Part shown: positions 6,801 through 16,005 of the stretch, piece by piece
Layout: each line of letters begins with the position of its first letter
How positions within the stretch are numbered: position 1 is the stretch's first letter
Made by a program: the position numbers and the translations under genes
The notes under the pieces: model-generated
What the model saw: only the letters and a program-made list of their open reading frames with translations
Told to the model about the DNA's origin: nothing
Database searches by the model: none
Assembly (NCBI RefSeq): GCF_007830185.1
Contig: NZ_VLKZ01000006.1
Span: forward strand, 250,259 to 304,734
From: Halalkalibacter nanhaiisediminis
GTDB lineage: Bacteria; Bacillota; Bacilli; Bacillales; Bacillaceae_D
DNA: 54,476 nucleotides
Direction: 5' to 3'

Positions 6801-7976
6801 GTGACAGCTCGATATGATAAGGCATTAGAAGATATTTTGTGGTTTACAAGCAAATTAATAGGGTCAAGGACACTTTTCGTCAGCCATATTGAGGAAACGT
6901 TTAAAGTAATAAAAGTGTTCAACCAAAACGGAAGTGATTTACCAGAGGGTATAGAATTACCAAAAGATCATTCTATATGACACCTTATTCCTACTAACGG
7001 TCGGGAACCGTTAATTATAAATGATACAAAACAAGATGCGAGAGCAAATGTGTTAGATGCCATTTACGACGCAAATATCGGGTCTTATCTAGGCATGCCC
7101 GTCTATTTATCAAATGGCAAAATGTTTGGAACAGTTTGCGCAATCGATCCAGAGCCTTATGCATTTAACGATCAAGAAATTGAAGCCATCGAAAGACTAT
7201 CATCCCTTGTCTCCGTTATATTAGAAAATGCAACAAGATCAAGTTATGATGAATATAATGATAAACTAATGAGGCTCGAAAAATTAGCCTTGCTTGGTCA
7301 GCTATCTGCAGGACTGGCGCACGAATTACGAAATCCTATGCAATCTGTTCGTGGCTTTGTGCAGCTCTTATTTGAAGATAAAAAAGAGGAGCACTACCGC
7401 GATATTGTCTTAGGAGAATTGGATCGAATAAATGATTTGGTAAGCGATTTCTTACTTGTAACACAACCAACAGCTCCAAAGCGAGTAGATCATGACTTAA
7501 AACAAATCGTTACTGACACGGTCGAATTTATCGAAAGCGAGGCAACTCTTCATAATGTCGAGATTACTCTTTCGTTAAAAACACCAAAGACTCATGTATC
7601 TGTTGATGAATCACAAATAAAACAAGTTCTGATCAATGTTTTAAAAAATGCGATAGAGGCAGGTTGCAAAGAAAAAGGGAAAGTCGATATCGAAGTAAAT
7701 ACTTACAATGATCATGAGGTAGTTATTGAAGTAACAGACAACGGTTCAGGTATACCAATATCCATCATAGGTAGAATCGGCGAACCTTTCTTTTCGACAA
7801 AAGAAGGTGGAACTGGTTTAGGATTATCAATTTCACAAAGAATCATCCAAGAGCATAAAGGAACGATCCGTTTTGAGAATGGAGAAGACGGCACAAAGGT
7901 AATTATAGGATTACCATTACTAGAGAGAAAAGCATCTGATGACGAGCTTCCAGTTAGAGAATCATACGCCTATTAA
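6801..7976 (+). pseudogene. GAF-domain sporulation-type sensor histidine kinase interrupted by an in-frame UGA
   Basis: The frame starts with GTG at 6801 after AGGAGGTAATTAT and runs 391 codons, broken only by TGA at 6978-6980 (codon 60). Before the stop is the first part of a GAF domain. After it the domain continues with HLIPTNGREPLIINDT and GSYLGMPVYLSNGKMFGTVC. GAF domains commonly have Cys at the interrupted position (S-I-C). The kinase follows: H-box GLAHELRNPMQSVRGFVQLL, N-box LINVLKNAIEA, G-boxes DNGSGIP and GGTGLGLSIS. The H-box resembles Bacillus KinA/KinE-type kinases that phosphorylate Spo0F or Spo0A. There is no membrane segment, so it is a cytosolic sensor. It could be a recent nonsense mutant, a sequencing error or a recoded gene. 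A shorter product starting near 7050 is also possible. No response regulator is adjacent. Confidence 0.7.
6995..7013 (+). other. Stem-loop just downstream of the in-frame UGA
   Basis: TAACGGT and ACCGTTA form a perfect 7-bp stem around the loop CGGGA. The loop begins 22 bases after the UGA. This is inside the distance range known for bacterial selenocysteine insertion elements and has G in the apical loop. It may be chance, because the bases also encode an ordinary GAF segment (NGREPL). Confidence 0.5.
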
Positions 7977-7977
7977 C

Positions 7978-8025
7978 AAGCACGAGACATGGGTAAAATT
8001 TAGTTCATGCCTCGTGCTTCTTGTA
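7978..8025 (+). terminator. Terminator-like hairpin after the histidine kinase
   Basis: AAGCACGAGACATG pairs with CATGCCTCGTGCTT (one mismatch) and is followed by CTTGT. The hairpin is strong but the uridine tail weak. Confidence 0.6.
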
Positions 8026-8043
8026 GCTTACATGCTATCATTT

Positions 8044-8400
8044 CTACCTCCTCTGGACTTGCCCAATGGTAAAGAGCACTCCACCAATCACAGCACCAAT
8101 AAGTCCAACAATATTCATACCACCAGCGTTCAATAATCGAATGAAAAAGAGTCCCCCAAATACGGCCAATGAGCATTGTCCAACAATGAGTAACTTCGAT
8201 AATTCATCTTTTTTGCTTTAGTCTAAGAAGATTTGATAGGGTCATTACAGCTAATCCAATTGCTAGTAAGAAAAGAGAAAAAATGACTCATCAAAAATTC
8301 CCATATTTACACTAAAGGCGAATCCAACAGCGACCATCCAGATTCAATATTTCTTAATAGCCTTACTGTACGCCGCCCCTTTTCATCTTAATTTCCACTT
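8044..8400 (-). pseudogene. Two overlapping decayed small membrane-protein genes
   Basis: On the minus strand, coding-like hydrophobic segments continue across frame breaks. The upstream remnant reads IWMVAVGFAFSVNMGIFDES, then, after a shift in a run of six T, LFLLAIGLAVMTLSNLLRLK ending in TGA near 8204. A second start overlaps that stop (ATGA). It begins MNYR and is then frameshifted into VFGGLFFIRLLNAGGMNIVG and IGAVIGGVLFTIGQVQRR, with stop TAG at 8044. The second resembles small Gly-rich two-helix membrane proteins of Bacilli. Families not identified. Neither can be translated intact. They probably once formed one unit with the remnant at 8417-8651. Confidence 0.65.
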
Positions 8401-8416
8401 GCACCTGCCCCATTAT

Positions 8417-8651
8417 TTAAACGTCTTTTTCTATCGCACTAACACTCATAATCACTACAATTAATTCTTCGCTCGATAGATTCGTTGATTTGTTTTCTGG
8501 CTTAAAAGCAGGTGAAGAAAAAAAGCTATCGACACGCGTAAAAACAGCCACTTCTCTATCTTGATGATCTTTCACATGATACTTTCTTGAAAAAGGGCGA
8601 GGTAATTTCGAATGTACCACGATCTTTTAACAAAACAAAAAGCTGACCCAT
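8417..8651 (-). pseudogene. Decayed short cytosolic protein gene
   Basis: It begins with ATG at 8651 after AGGTGAAAA and reads MGQLFVLLKDRGTFEITSPF. It then hits a stop after a frame break in the AAGAAAG run. The rest continues in another frame as YHVKDHQDREVAVFTRVDSF and STNLSSEELIVVIMSVSAIE to a stop at 8417. Joining the two frames gives one sensible protein of about 77 residues, so a single-base deletion is the simplest explanation. Family unknown. Confidence 0.6.
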
Positions 8652-8741
8652 TTTTCACCTACCCTATAATCCGTTCTCTCTATCTTCTTTGATAGAGCAC
8701 TTATTAATAGAGCAGGCTTGTATACTGAGCCAGCTTTTTTT
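8638..8741 (-). terminator. Possible long-range terminator after dagK
   Basis: GCTGGCTC just after the dagK stop can pair with GGGTCAGC near 8641, followed on the minus strand by TTTTTGTTTT. The loop is long and contains a perfect CTCTATC/GATAGAG hairpin. It overlaps the start of the decayed gene at 8651, so the call is weak. Confidence 0.35.
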
Positions 8742-9644
8742 CTAGGATTTACGTTTTCTCTCTTTCGGTGTGAGCATTTGAAAATGTTGATACATATTCA
8801 CAAATTCGGCTGGGAGTGTTCCACCATATTCGCCATCAAGGTTCAGTTGCATCTTGCCTTCAACTTGAACTTTGATCCGATTCGCTTGTACATACATAAC
8901 TTTTTCATGATTTAAATGTTCGCCACGTAACGCCAGAGAGCCCAAGCGGAGAAACTCTGGAAAGGAAAGTTTTTTCACAATGATAAAATCAAACATGCCA
9001 TCTTGGATAGATGCTTCTGGAGCTAGTTTCTCAAATCCACCAACTGAGTTCGTATTTGAAATGAGAAACATCATAATTTCACCTTCAAAAAGTTTTCCGT
9101 CGTATTCAATCTTTACATTTGTTGGAGTAACTTGGGGCAGCTTCTCAATTCCTTTTATATAATAAGCAAGCTGACCAACAGCTGTTTTAAGCTTACTCGG
9201 CACTTCATATGTAAGTTCCGTCAATGTTCCACCTGCAGCAATATTAATGAAATATCGATCATCAATTTTACCAATATCGATTGGTTCAACATGATCACCA
9301 CACAAAATGTCACAAGCCTTTTCAATATCTCGCGGAATTCCAAGAGCCCGCGCAAAATCATTTGTTGTCCCCGCTGGTATTAAGCCAAGCATTGGTCTTT
9401 TCTCTAAATCAGCAAGACCATTCACCACTTCAAAAATCGTGCCATCCCCTCCTGCCGCAATCACTAAGTCATAACCATTCTCGCCAGCCTTTCGTGCAGC
9501 TCTTTTCGCACATCCTTCACCAGTGGTTGCATGAGCAGATGTTTCATAGCCAGCCTTCTCAAGACGTTCAAGCACATAAGCTAAGTTTTTACGTATTTGT
9601 TCGCGTCCAGACGTTGGATTATATATGAGACGAGCTCTTTTCAT
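8742..9644 (-). CDS. dagK: Diacylglycerol kinase DagK (YerQ/DgkB type)
   Basis: Soluble, membrane-associating lipid kinase that returns diacylglycerol, left over from lipoteichoic acid synthesis, to phosphatidic acid. The protein has 300 residues, the usual length for the DagK/LCB5 family. It has the N-terminal IYNPTSGREQIRKNL motif, the nucleotide-binding signature AGGDGTIFEVVNGL and then LGLIPAGTTNDFARALGIP. Start 9644 follows AGGGGATGCGAT. It lies downstream of the gatCAB terminator in the same order as in Bacillus subtilis (gatB, dagK, yefA), apart from the decayed genes, the histidine kinase and the 109-residue gene now lying between dagK and rlmCD. Confident from motif and context. Confidence 0.93.
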   Translation of the reverse strand: MKRARLIYNPTSGREQIRKNLAYVLERLEKAGYETSAHATTGEGCAKRAARKAGENGYDLVIAAGGDGTIFEVVNGLADLEKRPMLGLIPAGTTNDFARALGIPRDIEKACDILCGDHVEPIDIGKIDDRYFINIAAGGTLTELTYEVPSKLKTAVGQLAYYIKGIEKLPQVTPTNVKIEYDGKLFEGEIMMFLISNTNSVGGFEKLAPEASIQDGMFDFIIVKKLSFPEFLRLGSLALRGEHLNHEKVMYVQANRIKVQVEGKMQLNLDGEYGGTLPAEFVNMYQHFQMLTPKERKRKS

Positions 9645-9782
9645 ATCGCATCCCCTATTTCATTTATAATGATTTTTCATCCACTTTTTGTCACTGTTTA
9701 CTGCTTGTATTGTACATCAAAATGATAGGAAACAACACTCCTTTTGCTTATGAATCCCATTTACTGCACTCTGCTCACTCTT

Positions 9783-9819
9783 AAAAAAACGCCTTCCTCC
9801 ACTTTGGAGAAAGACGTTC
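9783..9819 (-). terminator. Terminator after gatCAB
   Basis: On the minus strand AACGTCTTTCTCCA pairs with TGGAGGAAGGCGTT (two mismatches), followed by TTTTTTT. Confidence 0.88.
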
Positions 9820-9825
9820 ATGTTA

Positions 9826-11256
9826 TTAACGTTTAGCGATTTCTTCAAGCAATAGTTTATTAACCATTGGGGGGTTTGCTTTCCCTTTTGAAGCTTTCAT
9901 AATTTGTCCAACTAAGAAGCCGATCGCACGGTCTTTACCGTTCTTGTAATCTTCAATGGATTGTTCATTGTTATCAAGTACTTCTGTGACCATTTTTCGA
10001 AGCTCGCCTTCATCCGAAATTTGAACAAGGCCTTTGTCCTTCACGATTTGTTCTGGATCTCCACCTTTTTCAATTAGGTCTTTAAAGACTTGCTTAGCAA
10101 TTTTCGATGAAATCGTACCTTTTTCAATTAGTTGAATCATTTTTGCAAGACCTTCAGGTGTAAGAGCCACATCTTGAAGGTCTTTTTGTTCTGCATTTAA
10201 GTAAGCAGAAACTTCACCCATTAGCCAGTTTGATGATAACTTAGCATCAGCGCCTTGCTTGATCGTTTCTTCGAAGAAATCAGACATTTCCTTCGTCAAT
10301 GTAAGCACCATTGCGTCGTATGCAGGAAGGCCAAGCTCCTCAACATAACGCTGCTTACGAGCATCAGGAAGCTCTGGAATTTCAGCACGAATGCGAGCTT
10401 TCCACTCATCATCGATGTGAAGAGCAACTAAATCCGGCTCAGGGAAGTAACGATAATCATCAGATCCTTCCTTCACACGCATTAAGATCGTCTTATTAGC
10501 CGTTTCATCATAGCGACGTGTTTCTTGCTCGATAATACCTCCAGAAAGAAGAACTTGTTCTTGACGTTTCTCTTCATACTCAAGTCCTTTGCGAACAAAG
10601 TTAAAGGAGTTCAAGTTCTTAAGCTCTGCTTTCGTACCAAACTTTTCTTGTCCAACTGGACGAAGTGAAATATTCGCATCACAACGAAGTGAGCCCTCTT
10701 CCATCTTACAATCAGATACACCTGTATATTGAATGATTGATTTTAACTTTTCAAGATACGCGTATGCTTCTGCTGGTGTACGAATATCTGGCTCTGAAAC
10801 GATCTCAATAAGTGGTGTTCCTTGACGGTTAAAGTCAACAAGCGAGTAACCATTACCTGAATGCGTCAATTTTCCTGCATCTTCTTCAAGGTGAAGACGC
10901 GTGATACCAATACGCTTCTTCTTACCTTCTACTTCAATTTCAATCCAGCCATGCTCGCCGATCGGTTTATCAAATTGAGAAATTTGATAAGCTTTTGGAT
11001 TATCAGGATAGAAATAATTCTTACGGTCAAACTTCGTGTCTGTTGCAACTTCACAATTTAGGGCCATTGCCGCTTTCATCGCAAATTCTACAGCCGATCT
11101 ATTCAACACTGGCAAAACGCCTGGATAGCCTAGATCAATGACACTTGTGTTCGTGTTTGGATCAGATCCGAAATGATTCGGACTAGCTGAGAAAATTTTC
11201 GATTCTGTTTTTAACTCTACATGCACTTCAAGTCCAATAATTGTTTCGAAATTCAT
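9826..11256 (-). CDS. gatB: Asp/Glu-tRNA(Asn/Gln) amidotransferase subunit B
   Basis: Subunit B of the GatCAB complex. It binds misacylated Glu-tRNA(Gln) (or Asp-tRNA(Asn)), activates the side chain with ATP and completes transamidation with ammonia from GatA. The protein has 476 residues with the signature [20 protein letters not shown] at the N-terminus, [17 protein letters not shown], and the C-terminal YqeY-like helical tail ([16 protein letters not shown]) that binds tRNA. Start 11256 follows GGAGGGAAAAAGCG. It is the last gene of gatC-gatA-gatB, with a terminator directly after it. Confident. Confidence 0.97.
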   Translation of the reverse strand: MNFETIIGLEVHVELKTESKIFSASPNHFGSDPNTNTSVIDLGYPGVLPVLNRSAVEFAMKAAMALNCEVATDTKFDRKNYFYPDNPKAYQISQFDKPIGEHGWIEIEVEGKKKRIGITRLHLEEDAGKLTHSGNGYSLVDFNRQGTPLIEIVSEPDIRTPAEAYAYLEKLKSIIQYTGVSDCKMEEGSLRCDANISLRPVGQEKFGTKAELKNLNSFNFVRKGLEYEEKRQEQVLLSGGIIEQETRRYDETANKTILMRVKEGSDDYRYFPEPDLVALHIDDEWKARIRAEIPELPDARKQRYVEELGLPAYDAMVLTLTKEMSDFFEETIKQGADAKLSSNWLMGEVSAYLNAEQKDLQDVALTPEGLAKMIQLIEKGTISSKIAKQVFKDLIEKGGDPEQIVKDKGLVQISDEGELRKMVTEVLDNNEQSIEDYKNGKDRAIGFLVGQIMKASKGKANPPMVNKLLLEEIAKR

Positions 11257-11270
11257 CGCTTTTTCCCTCC

Positions 11271-12728
11271 TTACAGTGTTGGTTTTTGTGTATGATAATC
11301 AGTCGCTTGCTCAAACGCATGCGCAACACGGTATACTGTGCTTTCATCGAAATGTTTACCGATAATTTGCAAACCAAGTGGAAGACCATCTTGGAAACCA
11401 CACGGAACCGAAATTCCAGGTACACCTGCTAAATTCACAGGGATCGTTAAAATATCATTAGCATACATCGTCATTGGATCACTTGTCTTTTCACCAATCT
11501 TAAATGCAGGTGTTGGAGTTGTCGGTCCAATAATGACGTCATATTTCTCAAATACCTTTTCAAAATCTTGCTTGATTAGGGTACGAACTTGTTGAGCTTT
11601 CTTATAGTAAGCATCATAATAACCAGAACTTAAGGCGAATGTTCCAAGCATAATACGACGCTTTACTTCGTTACCAAAGCCTTCTGCGCGAGTTTGCTTG
11701 TACATTTCAATCAGGTTCTCTGCATTATCTGTACGGTAACCATAACGTACACCATCAAAACGTGAAAGGTTTGCTGACGCTTCAGAAGATGATAGTAAAT
11801 AGTACGTTGCAAGAGCATACTTAGAATGCGGAAGGGAAACCTCTTCCCATGTAGCTCCTAGTCCTTCAAGAACTTTTAGTGCGTCTAAGACAGATTGCTT
11901 CACTTCTTCTTGAACACCTTCTCCAAGGTATTCTTTCGGAACCGCAATCTTTAATCCTTTTACATCTCCTGTAAGAGCAGAAAGGAAGTCTGGCACTTCA
12001 ACATTAGCTGATGTTGAGTCCATTGGGTCAACACCTGTAATGGTTTGAAGCAAGTAAGCATTATCTTCAACGTTGCGTGTAATCGGACCAATTTGATCAA
12101 GTGAAGATGCAAACGCAACAAGCCCAAAACGAGATACGCGACCATATGTAGGTTTAAGTCCAACAACACCACAATAAGCAGCAGGCTGACGGATGGAACC
12201 ACCTGTATCAGACCCTAGTGAGAATGGCACTTCACCAGCAGCAACCGTCGCAGCTGATCCACCACTAGATCCACCTGGAACATAGTCAAGATTCCACGGA
12301 TTTTTTGTTTCTTGGAATGCAGAGTTCTCCGTTGAAGAACCCATTGCAAATTCATCCATGTTCAGTTTTCCGATTGTAATTGCTTGTGCAGCTTGAAGCT
12401 TTTGTACAACAGTAGCGTCATAAATTGGATTAAAGTTCTCCAAAATACGGCTTGAACAAGTTGTACGAAGATCCTTCGTCACAATATTATCTTTTACACC
12501 AATTGGCATACCAAATAAAAGCCCGCGTTCAGCATTTGAGCTAAGTGCTTCGTCTAGCTCTGCAGCATGAGCGCGCGCCTTTTCTTCGTTTAATGTAACA
12601 AACGCTTTTACTTTACCGTCTACTTCTGCAATGCGTTTATATGATTCGTCAACGAGGTCAGATACTTTCACTTCTTTGTTTTGAAGCATTGTATGCAGCT
12701 CTGACATCTTATGGTCAAATAATGACAT
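11271..12728 (-). CDS. gatA: Asp/Glu-tRNA(Asn/Gln) amidotransferase subunit A
   Basis: Glutaminase subunit that releases ammonia from glutamine and channels it to GatB. The protein has 485 residues and is an amidase-signature enzyme. The Ser-cisSer-Lys triad is visible: Lys in [10 protein letters not shown], cis-Ser in [14 protein letters not shown] and nucleophile Ser in [16 protein letters not shown]. Start 12728 follows AGGAGGAATCATTTC. It sits between gatC (17-base gap) and gatB (14-base gap) in one operon. Confidence 0.97.
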   Translation of the reverse strand: MSLFDHKMSELHTMLQNKEVKVSDLVDESYKRIAEVDGKVKAFVTLNEEKARAHAAELDEALSSNAERGLLFGMPIGVKDNIVTKDLRTTCSSRILENFNPIYDATVVQKLQAAQAITIGKLNMDEFAMGSSTENSAFQETKNPWNLDYVPGGSSGGSAATVAAGEVPFSLGSDTGGSIRQPAAYCGVVGLKPTYGRVSRFGLVAFASSLDQIGPITRNVEDNAYLLQTITGVDPMDSTSANVEVPDFLSALTGDVKGLKIAVPKEYLGEGVQEEVKQSVLDALKVLEGLGATWEEVSLPHSKYALATYYLLSSSEASANLSRFDGVRYGYRTDNAENLIEMYKQTRAEGFGNEVKRRIMLGTFALSSGYYDAYYKKAQQVRTLIKQDFEKVFEKYDVIIGPTTPTPAFKIGEKTSDPMTMYANDILTIPVNLAGVPGISVPCGFQDGLPLGLQIIGKHFDESTVYRVAHAFEQATDYHTQKPTL

Positions 12729-12745
12729 GAAATGATTCCTCCTAA

Positions 12746-13036
12746 CTATTCTAGAATTGATGGTACACGGATTTGTCCATCTTCATGGTCTGGCGCGTTC
12801 TTTAATACATCTTCAATCGGTAAGCCTTTTCCTGCCTTATCCTCACGTAACACATTCTTCATGTCAAGAACATGAGAAGTCGGCTCAACACCTGTTGTAT
12901 CTAGTTCATTCAACTGTTCTGCAAATGTAATAATCGCATCAAGTTGTTCTGTGAACATTTCTGCTTCTTCATCTGTGATCGCAAGTCGTGCTAGATTCGC
13001 AACATGCTTCACTTGGTCTACTTGGATTCGGGACAT
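12746..13036 (-). CDS. gatC: Asp/Glu-tRNA(Asn/Gln) amidotransferase subunit C
   Basis: Small scaffold subunit that wraps around GatA and GatB and stabilises the complex. The protein has 96 residues, normal for the family. It has the N-terminal [20 protein letters not shown] helix and the middle [20 protein letters not shown] segment. Start 13036 follows GGAGGTGAATGAAGA. It is the first gene of the operon, with a promoter at 13083-13111. Confidence 0.95.
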   Translation of the reverse strand: MSRIQVDQVKHVANLARLAITDEEAEMFTEQLDAIITFAEQLNELDTTGVEPTSHVLDMKNVLREDKAGKGLPIEDVLKNAPDHEDGQIRVPSILE

Positions 13037-13082
13037 TCTTCATTCACCTCCGAGAAAATTCGAGCGTATTGACAATATTCAT

Positions 13083-13111
13083 ATGATACCAAATTACACT
13101 GCTGTAGGCAA
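13083..13111 (-). promoter_or_regulatory. gatCAB promoter
   Basis: The minus strand reads TTGCCT, 17 bases, TATCAT, about 45 bases before the gatC start and just after the terminator of the symporter gene. Confidence 0.65.
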
Positions 13112-13146
13112 CAAAGCCCAGTGTGTAAAACGCTTACAATTCAGAA

Positions 13147-13185
13147 TTAAAAAACCCTCTCAGCATTTATAACTGAGAGAGTCAT
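13147..13185 (-). terminator. Terminator after the proline symporter gene
   Basis: On the minus strand ACTCTCTCAG pairs with CTGAGAGGGT, followed by TTTTT. Confidence 0.88.
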
Positions 13186-13193
13186 TTACAGGA

Positions 13194-14702
13194 TTATAAC
13201 GTAGCCGATTTTGCTCGATCAAATTCTTCTTGGATTTCTTTAGAAGGCTCTTTATCAAGAAGACTGACAACCATAATCGCAATCCATGCCAAAAGAAACC
13301 CAGGGATAATTTCGTAAAGGCCTAGAATTGGAAATTGCTCAGCTGATAGATTAAACCATGTATCTAACTCAGCCCACACAATAACCGTTACACCACCTGT
13401 AATCATCCCTACTAATGCCCCATTTCGAGTCATCCTCTTCCAGAAAAGAGCCAAAATCAAAACAGGACCAAATGCAGCACCAAACCCTGCCCATGCATAA
13501 CCTACAAGATCAAGCACAGAGCTGTTTGGATTATAAGCAAGCATAATCGCCACAAGTGCAATGACTACAACACCAATCCGCCCAACAAAGACTAATTCTT
13601 TTTCAGATGCATCTTTTCGAATAAATCCTTTATAAAGATCTTCTGCAAGAGCACTTGATGAAACAAGTAGCTGCGAATCGATCGTACTCATAATTGCAGC
13701 AAGAATGGCTGCTAGTAAGAAACCTGATACCCACGGATCAAATAAAAGATAGGTAAACAAGATGAACACTGTTTCATGAGCTCCATCAGCAAGAGGCTGA
13801 CCACCAGGCCCATTAGCTGAAAAGTAAGCAATCCCTACAAAACCAGTAAAAATAGCGCCAAATAAAGCAAGAATCATCCAGGTCATCCCGATTGCACGAG
13901 CCTTTGGAATCTCTTTCACTGATTTAACAGCCATAAATCGCGTGACAATATGCGGTTGACCGAAATAACCTAATCCCCACGCTAGTAATGAGACAACACC
14001 AATGATCGTTGCTCCTTGAAATGCATCTAAATAAGTCACATCAATTGCTCCAACCGCATTGACCGTTTCGCTCCATCCGCCGATTTCTGAAATGGCTCTG
14101 ATTGGAACAATCACAAGCGCTAAGAACATAAGAAGCCCTTGAAAGAAATCTGTCCAGCTTACTGCTAAAAATCCACCAAGAAAAGTATAAGAAATAATGA
14201 CAAAGGCACCAATCCATAAGGCTTGCGTATACGTCATACCAAATGATGCTTCAAACAATAGGGCACCTCCGACAAGCCCTGAAGATGCATAGAAAGCAAA
14301 GAATACAAGAATAACAAGGGCAGAAATAATTCGTAATGACTTTGACTTATCACGAAATCGGTTCTCAAAGAAATCTGGCAATGTAATCGAATCCTTTGCA
14401 ATCTCTGTGTACATGCGAAGACGTGCCGCAAGAAACTGCCAATTTAAATATGCACCAACTGCTAATCCGACAGCGATCCAAATTTCGCCCATACCACCAA
14501 GATACATCGCACCAGGTAAGCCAAGTAAAAGCCAACTACTCATATCAGAAGCACCAGCACTTAAAGCAGCAACTCCCCCGCCAAGACGGCGTCCTCCAAG
14601 GACATAGTCTGATAAATTACTCGTCAACCTATAAGCTAATAGTCCAATCACAAGCATTCCGACTAAATAAACAATAAACGTCATAATCGTTGCTAATTCC
14701 AT
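13194..14702 (-). CDS. Sodium/proline symporter (PutP/OpuE family)
   Basis: Imports proline with sodium across the cytoplasmic membrane, for osmoprotection (OpuE) or catabolism (PutP). The protein has 502 residues with about 13 hydrophobic helices. It has the signature stretches LGGRRLGGGVAALSAGASDM and WLLLGLPGAMYLGGMGEIW in the first helices and GYFGQPHIVTRFMAVKS in the middle, all typical of the SSS family proline transporters. Start 14702 follows AGAAGGAGAGATTAAT, located inside the end of a 34-residue membrane peptide gene. Its position next to gatCAB matches opuE in Bacillus subtilis, which favours OpuE. Substrate cannot be fixed from sequence alone. Confidence 0.9.
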   Translation of the reverse strand: MELATIMTFIVYLVGMLVIGLLAYRLTSNLSDYVLGGRRLGGGVAALSAGASDMSSWLLLGLPGAMYLGGMGEIWIAVGLAVGAYLNWQFLAARLRMYTEIAKDSITLPDFFENRFRDKSKSLRIISALVILVFFAFYASSGLVGGALLFEASFGMTYTQALWIGAFVIISYTFLGGFLAVSWTDFFQGLLMFLALVIVPIRAISEIGGWSETVNAVGAIDVTYLDAFQGATIIGVVSLLAWGLGYFGQPHIVTRFMAVKSVKEIPKARAIGMTWMILALFGAIFTGFVGIAYFSANGPGGQPLADGAHETVFILFTYLLFDPWVSGFLLAAILAAIMSTIDSQLLVSSSALAEDLYKGFIRKDASEKELVFVGRIGVVVIALVAIMLAYNPNSSVLDLVGYAWAGFGAAFGPVLILALFWKRMTRNGALVGMITGGVTVIVWAELDTWFNLSAEQFPILGLYEIIPGFLLAWIAIMVVSLLDKEPSKEIQEEFDRAKSATL

Positions 14703-14703
14703 A

Positions 14704-14808
14704 TTAATCTCTCCTTCTCATCGCTAATGAAAAAAGCGATAAAATAATCAATAAGGGCATCGGGATGTATAATAAAAGCCAAGTTGCTGTCGTCAACCCA
14801 TAATCCAT
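14704..14808 (-). CDS. 34-residue symporter-associated membrane peptide
   Basis: A short gene with a near-perfect ribosome site (AGGAGGTGTGAAG before ATG at 14808). It encodes 34 residues: MDYGLTTATW, one hydrophobic helix rich in L, I and P (residues about 9-30), then the positive end RRRD, predicting a cytoplasmic C-terminus. The stop codon lies one base before the symporter start, and the symporter ribosome site is inside this gene, so the two are translationally coupled. Single-helix peptides beside sodium:solute symporters are known as small accessory proteins in annotation practice. The role here, assembly or stability of the transporter, is inferred. Confidence 0.75.
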   Translation of the reverse strand: MDYGLTTATWLLLYIPMPLLIILSLFSLAMRRRD

Positions 14809-14993
14809 CTTCACACCTCCTGCCAAGTTGTTCTATATAATAATTATGCAAATTTGTACATCCTCATTACATAATACAACTTTATTTTACAATATTTCAA
14901 AACATACTACGTTAATAACCATAATATATTATTTAATTCTGAACATTCTAGTACATTGTAACTGTGTGGTCTAGCTTAAGAGTTCTATGTAAA

Positions 14994-15032
14994 TAAAGAG
15001 CCTTCCATTTGGACATGGAAGGCCCTTTCATC
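14994..15032 (-). terminator. Terminator after the nucleoside transporter operon
   Basis: On the minus strand AAAGGGCCTTCCAT pairs with ATGGAAGGCTCTTT around a 5-base loop, followed by ATTT. Confidence 0.82.
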
Positions 15033-15042
15033 TTGTACTATT

Positions 15043-16005
15043 TTAACGTGATCCTTTCACATACGGTTTTCCAATTGCTTTCGGTCCTTCAGCACGACCT
15101 ACGAATCCAGCCAAAGCAAGAATCGTTAAGACGTAAGGAGCAATTAAAAGGTAAACCGAGGGAACATTTGCAAGTAACGGAATTTGTTGTCCTGTAATAC
15201 TTAATGCTTGAGCCAGTCCAAAGAATAGAGCTGCACCCATTGCACCAAGCGGATGCCACTTCCCAAAAATTAATGCCGCTAGGGCCATAAACCCTTGTCC
15301 TAGAATCGTTGTAGCAGAAAAGTTTCCAGAGAAGGTGACAGCGAAAACAGCACCACCGAGACCAGCGAATGCACCACTAAGCATTACACCAATATAGCGC
15401 ATTTTGTTCACATTAATCCCCATCGTATCCGCAGCCATTGGATGCTCACCAACTGAACGAAGACGAAGCCCAAACGGTGTATAGAAAACGATAAAGTAAA
15501 CGATGACAGCTAGTAGAATCGCAATATAAGAAGTAATATATGCACTTGAAAAGAAAAGCGGTCCAATAATCGGAATATCACTTAATACAGGAACATCAAA
15601 ACGATAAACACGGTTTTGAATATAATCCGTTTGCCCTTTATTATAGAAAAGACGCACTAAAAATACACATAAACCAACTGCTAAGAAGTTTAGGGCAACA
15701 CCACTGACAATTTGGTCAGCACGGAAGCTAATGGAAGCAACTGCATGAAAGAGCGAAAATAACGCACCGATCACAATCGCTACTAGCATGGCGATCCATG
15801 TTGATGCACCGCCAACTCCCATACCTTCTAACGTTAACGTTATGACAATCCCTGTGAATGCCCCCATAACCATTAGGCCTTCTAGCCCAATATTTACAAC
15901 ACCTGAACGCTCACTAAATAGTCCGCCGAGTGCGGTTAGGATGAGTGGCGCTGCTAAGTAAATGGCTGAAGGAATAACAAGAGCCAAAATTTGCATGATG
16001 TCCAT
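15043..16005 (-). CDS. nupQ: Nucleoside ABC transporter permease (NupQ-like)
   Basis: Second membrane subunit of a BMP-type nucleoside importer. It has 320 residues from the ATG at 16005, chosen because AAGGAGG is 7 bases upstream while the ATG at 16008 is only 4 away. There are about 8-9 hydrophobic helices. The BPD-transp-2 signature includes LGGLFSERSGVVNIGLEGLM at the N-terminus and VGEHPMAADTMGINV in the middle. It overlaps the end of the previous permease by a base, so it is translationally coupled. It is the last gene of the operon. Bacillus subtilis NupNOPQ imports guanosine (established). This operon is a clear family match, but its exact substrate range is inferred. Confidence 0.88.
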   Translation of the reverse strand: MDIMQILALVIPSAIYLAAPLILTALGGLFSERSGVVNIGLEGLMVMGAFTGIVITLTLEGMGVGGASTWIAMLVAIVIGALFSLFHAVASISFRADQIVSGVALNFLAVGLCVFLVRLFYNKGQTDYIQNRVYRFDVPVLSDIPIIGPLFFSSAYITSYIAILLAVIVYFIVFYTPFGLRLRSVGEHPMAADTMGINVNKMRYIGVMLSGAFAGLGGAVFAVTFSGNFSATTILGQGFMALAALIFGKWHPLGAMGAALFFGLAQALSITGQQIPLLANVPSVYLLIAPYVLTILALAGFVGRAEGPKAIGKPYVKGSR

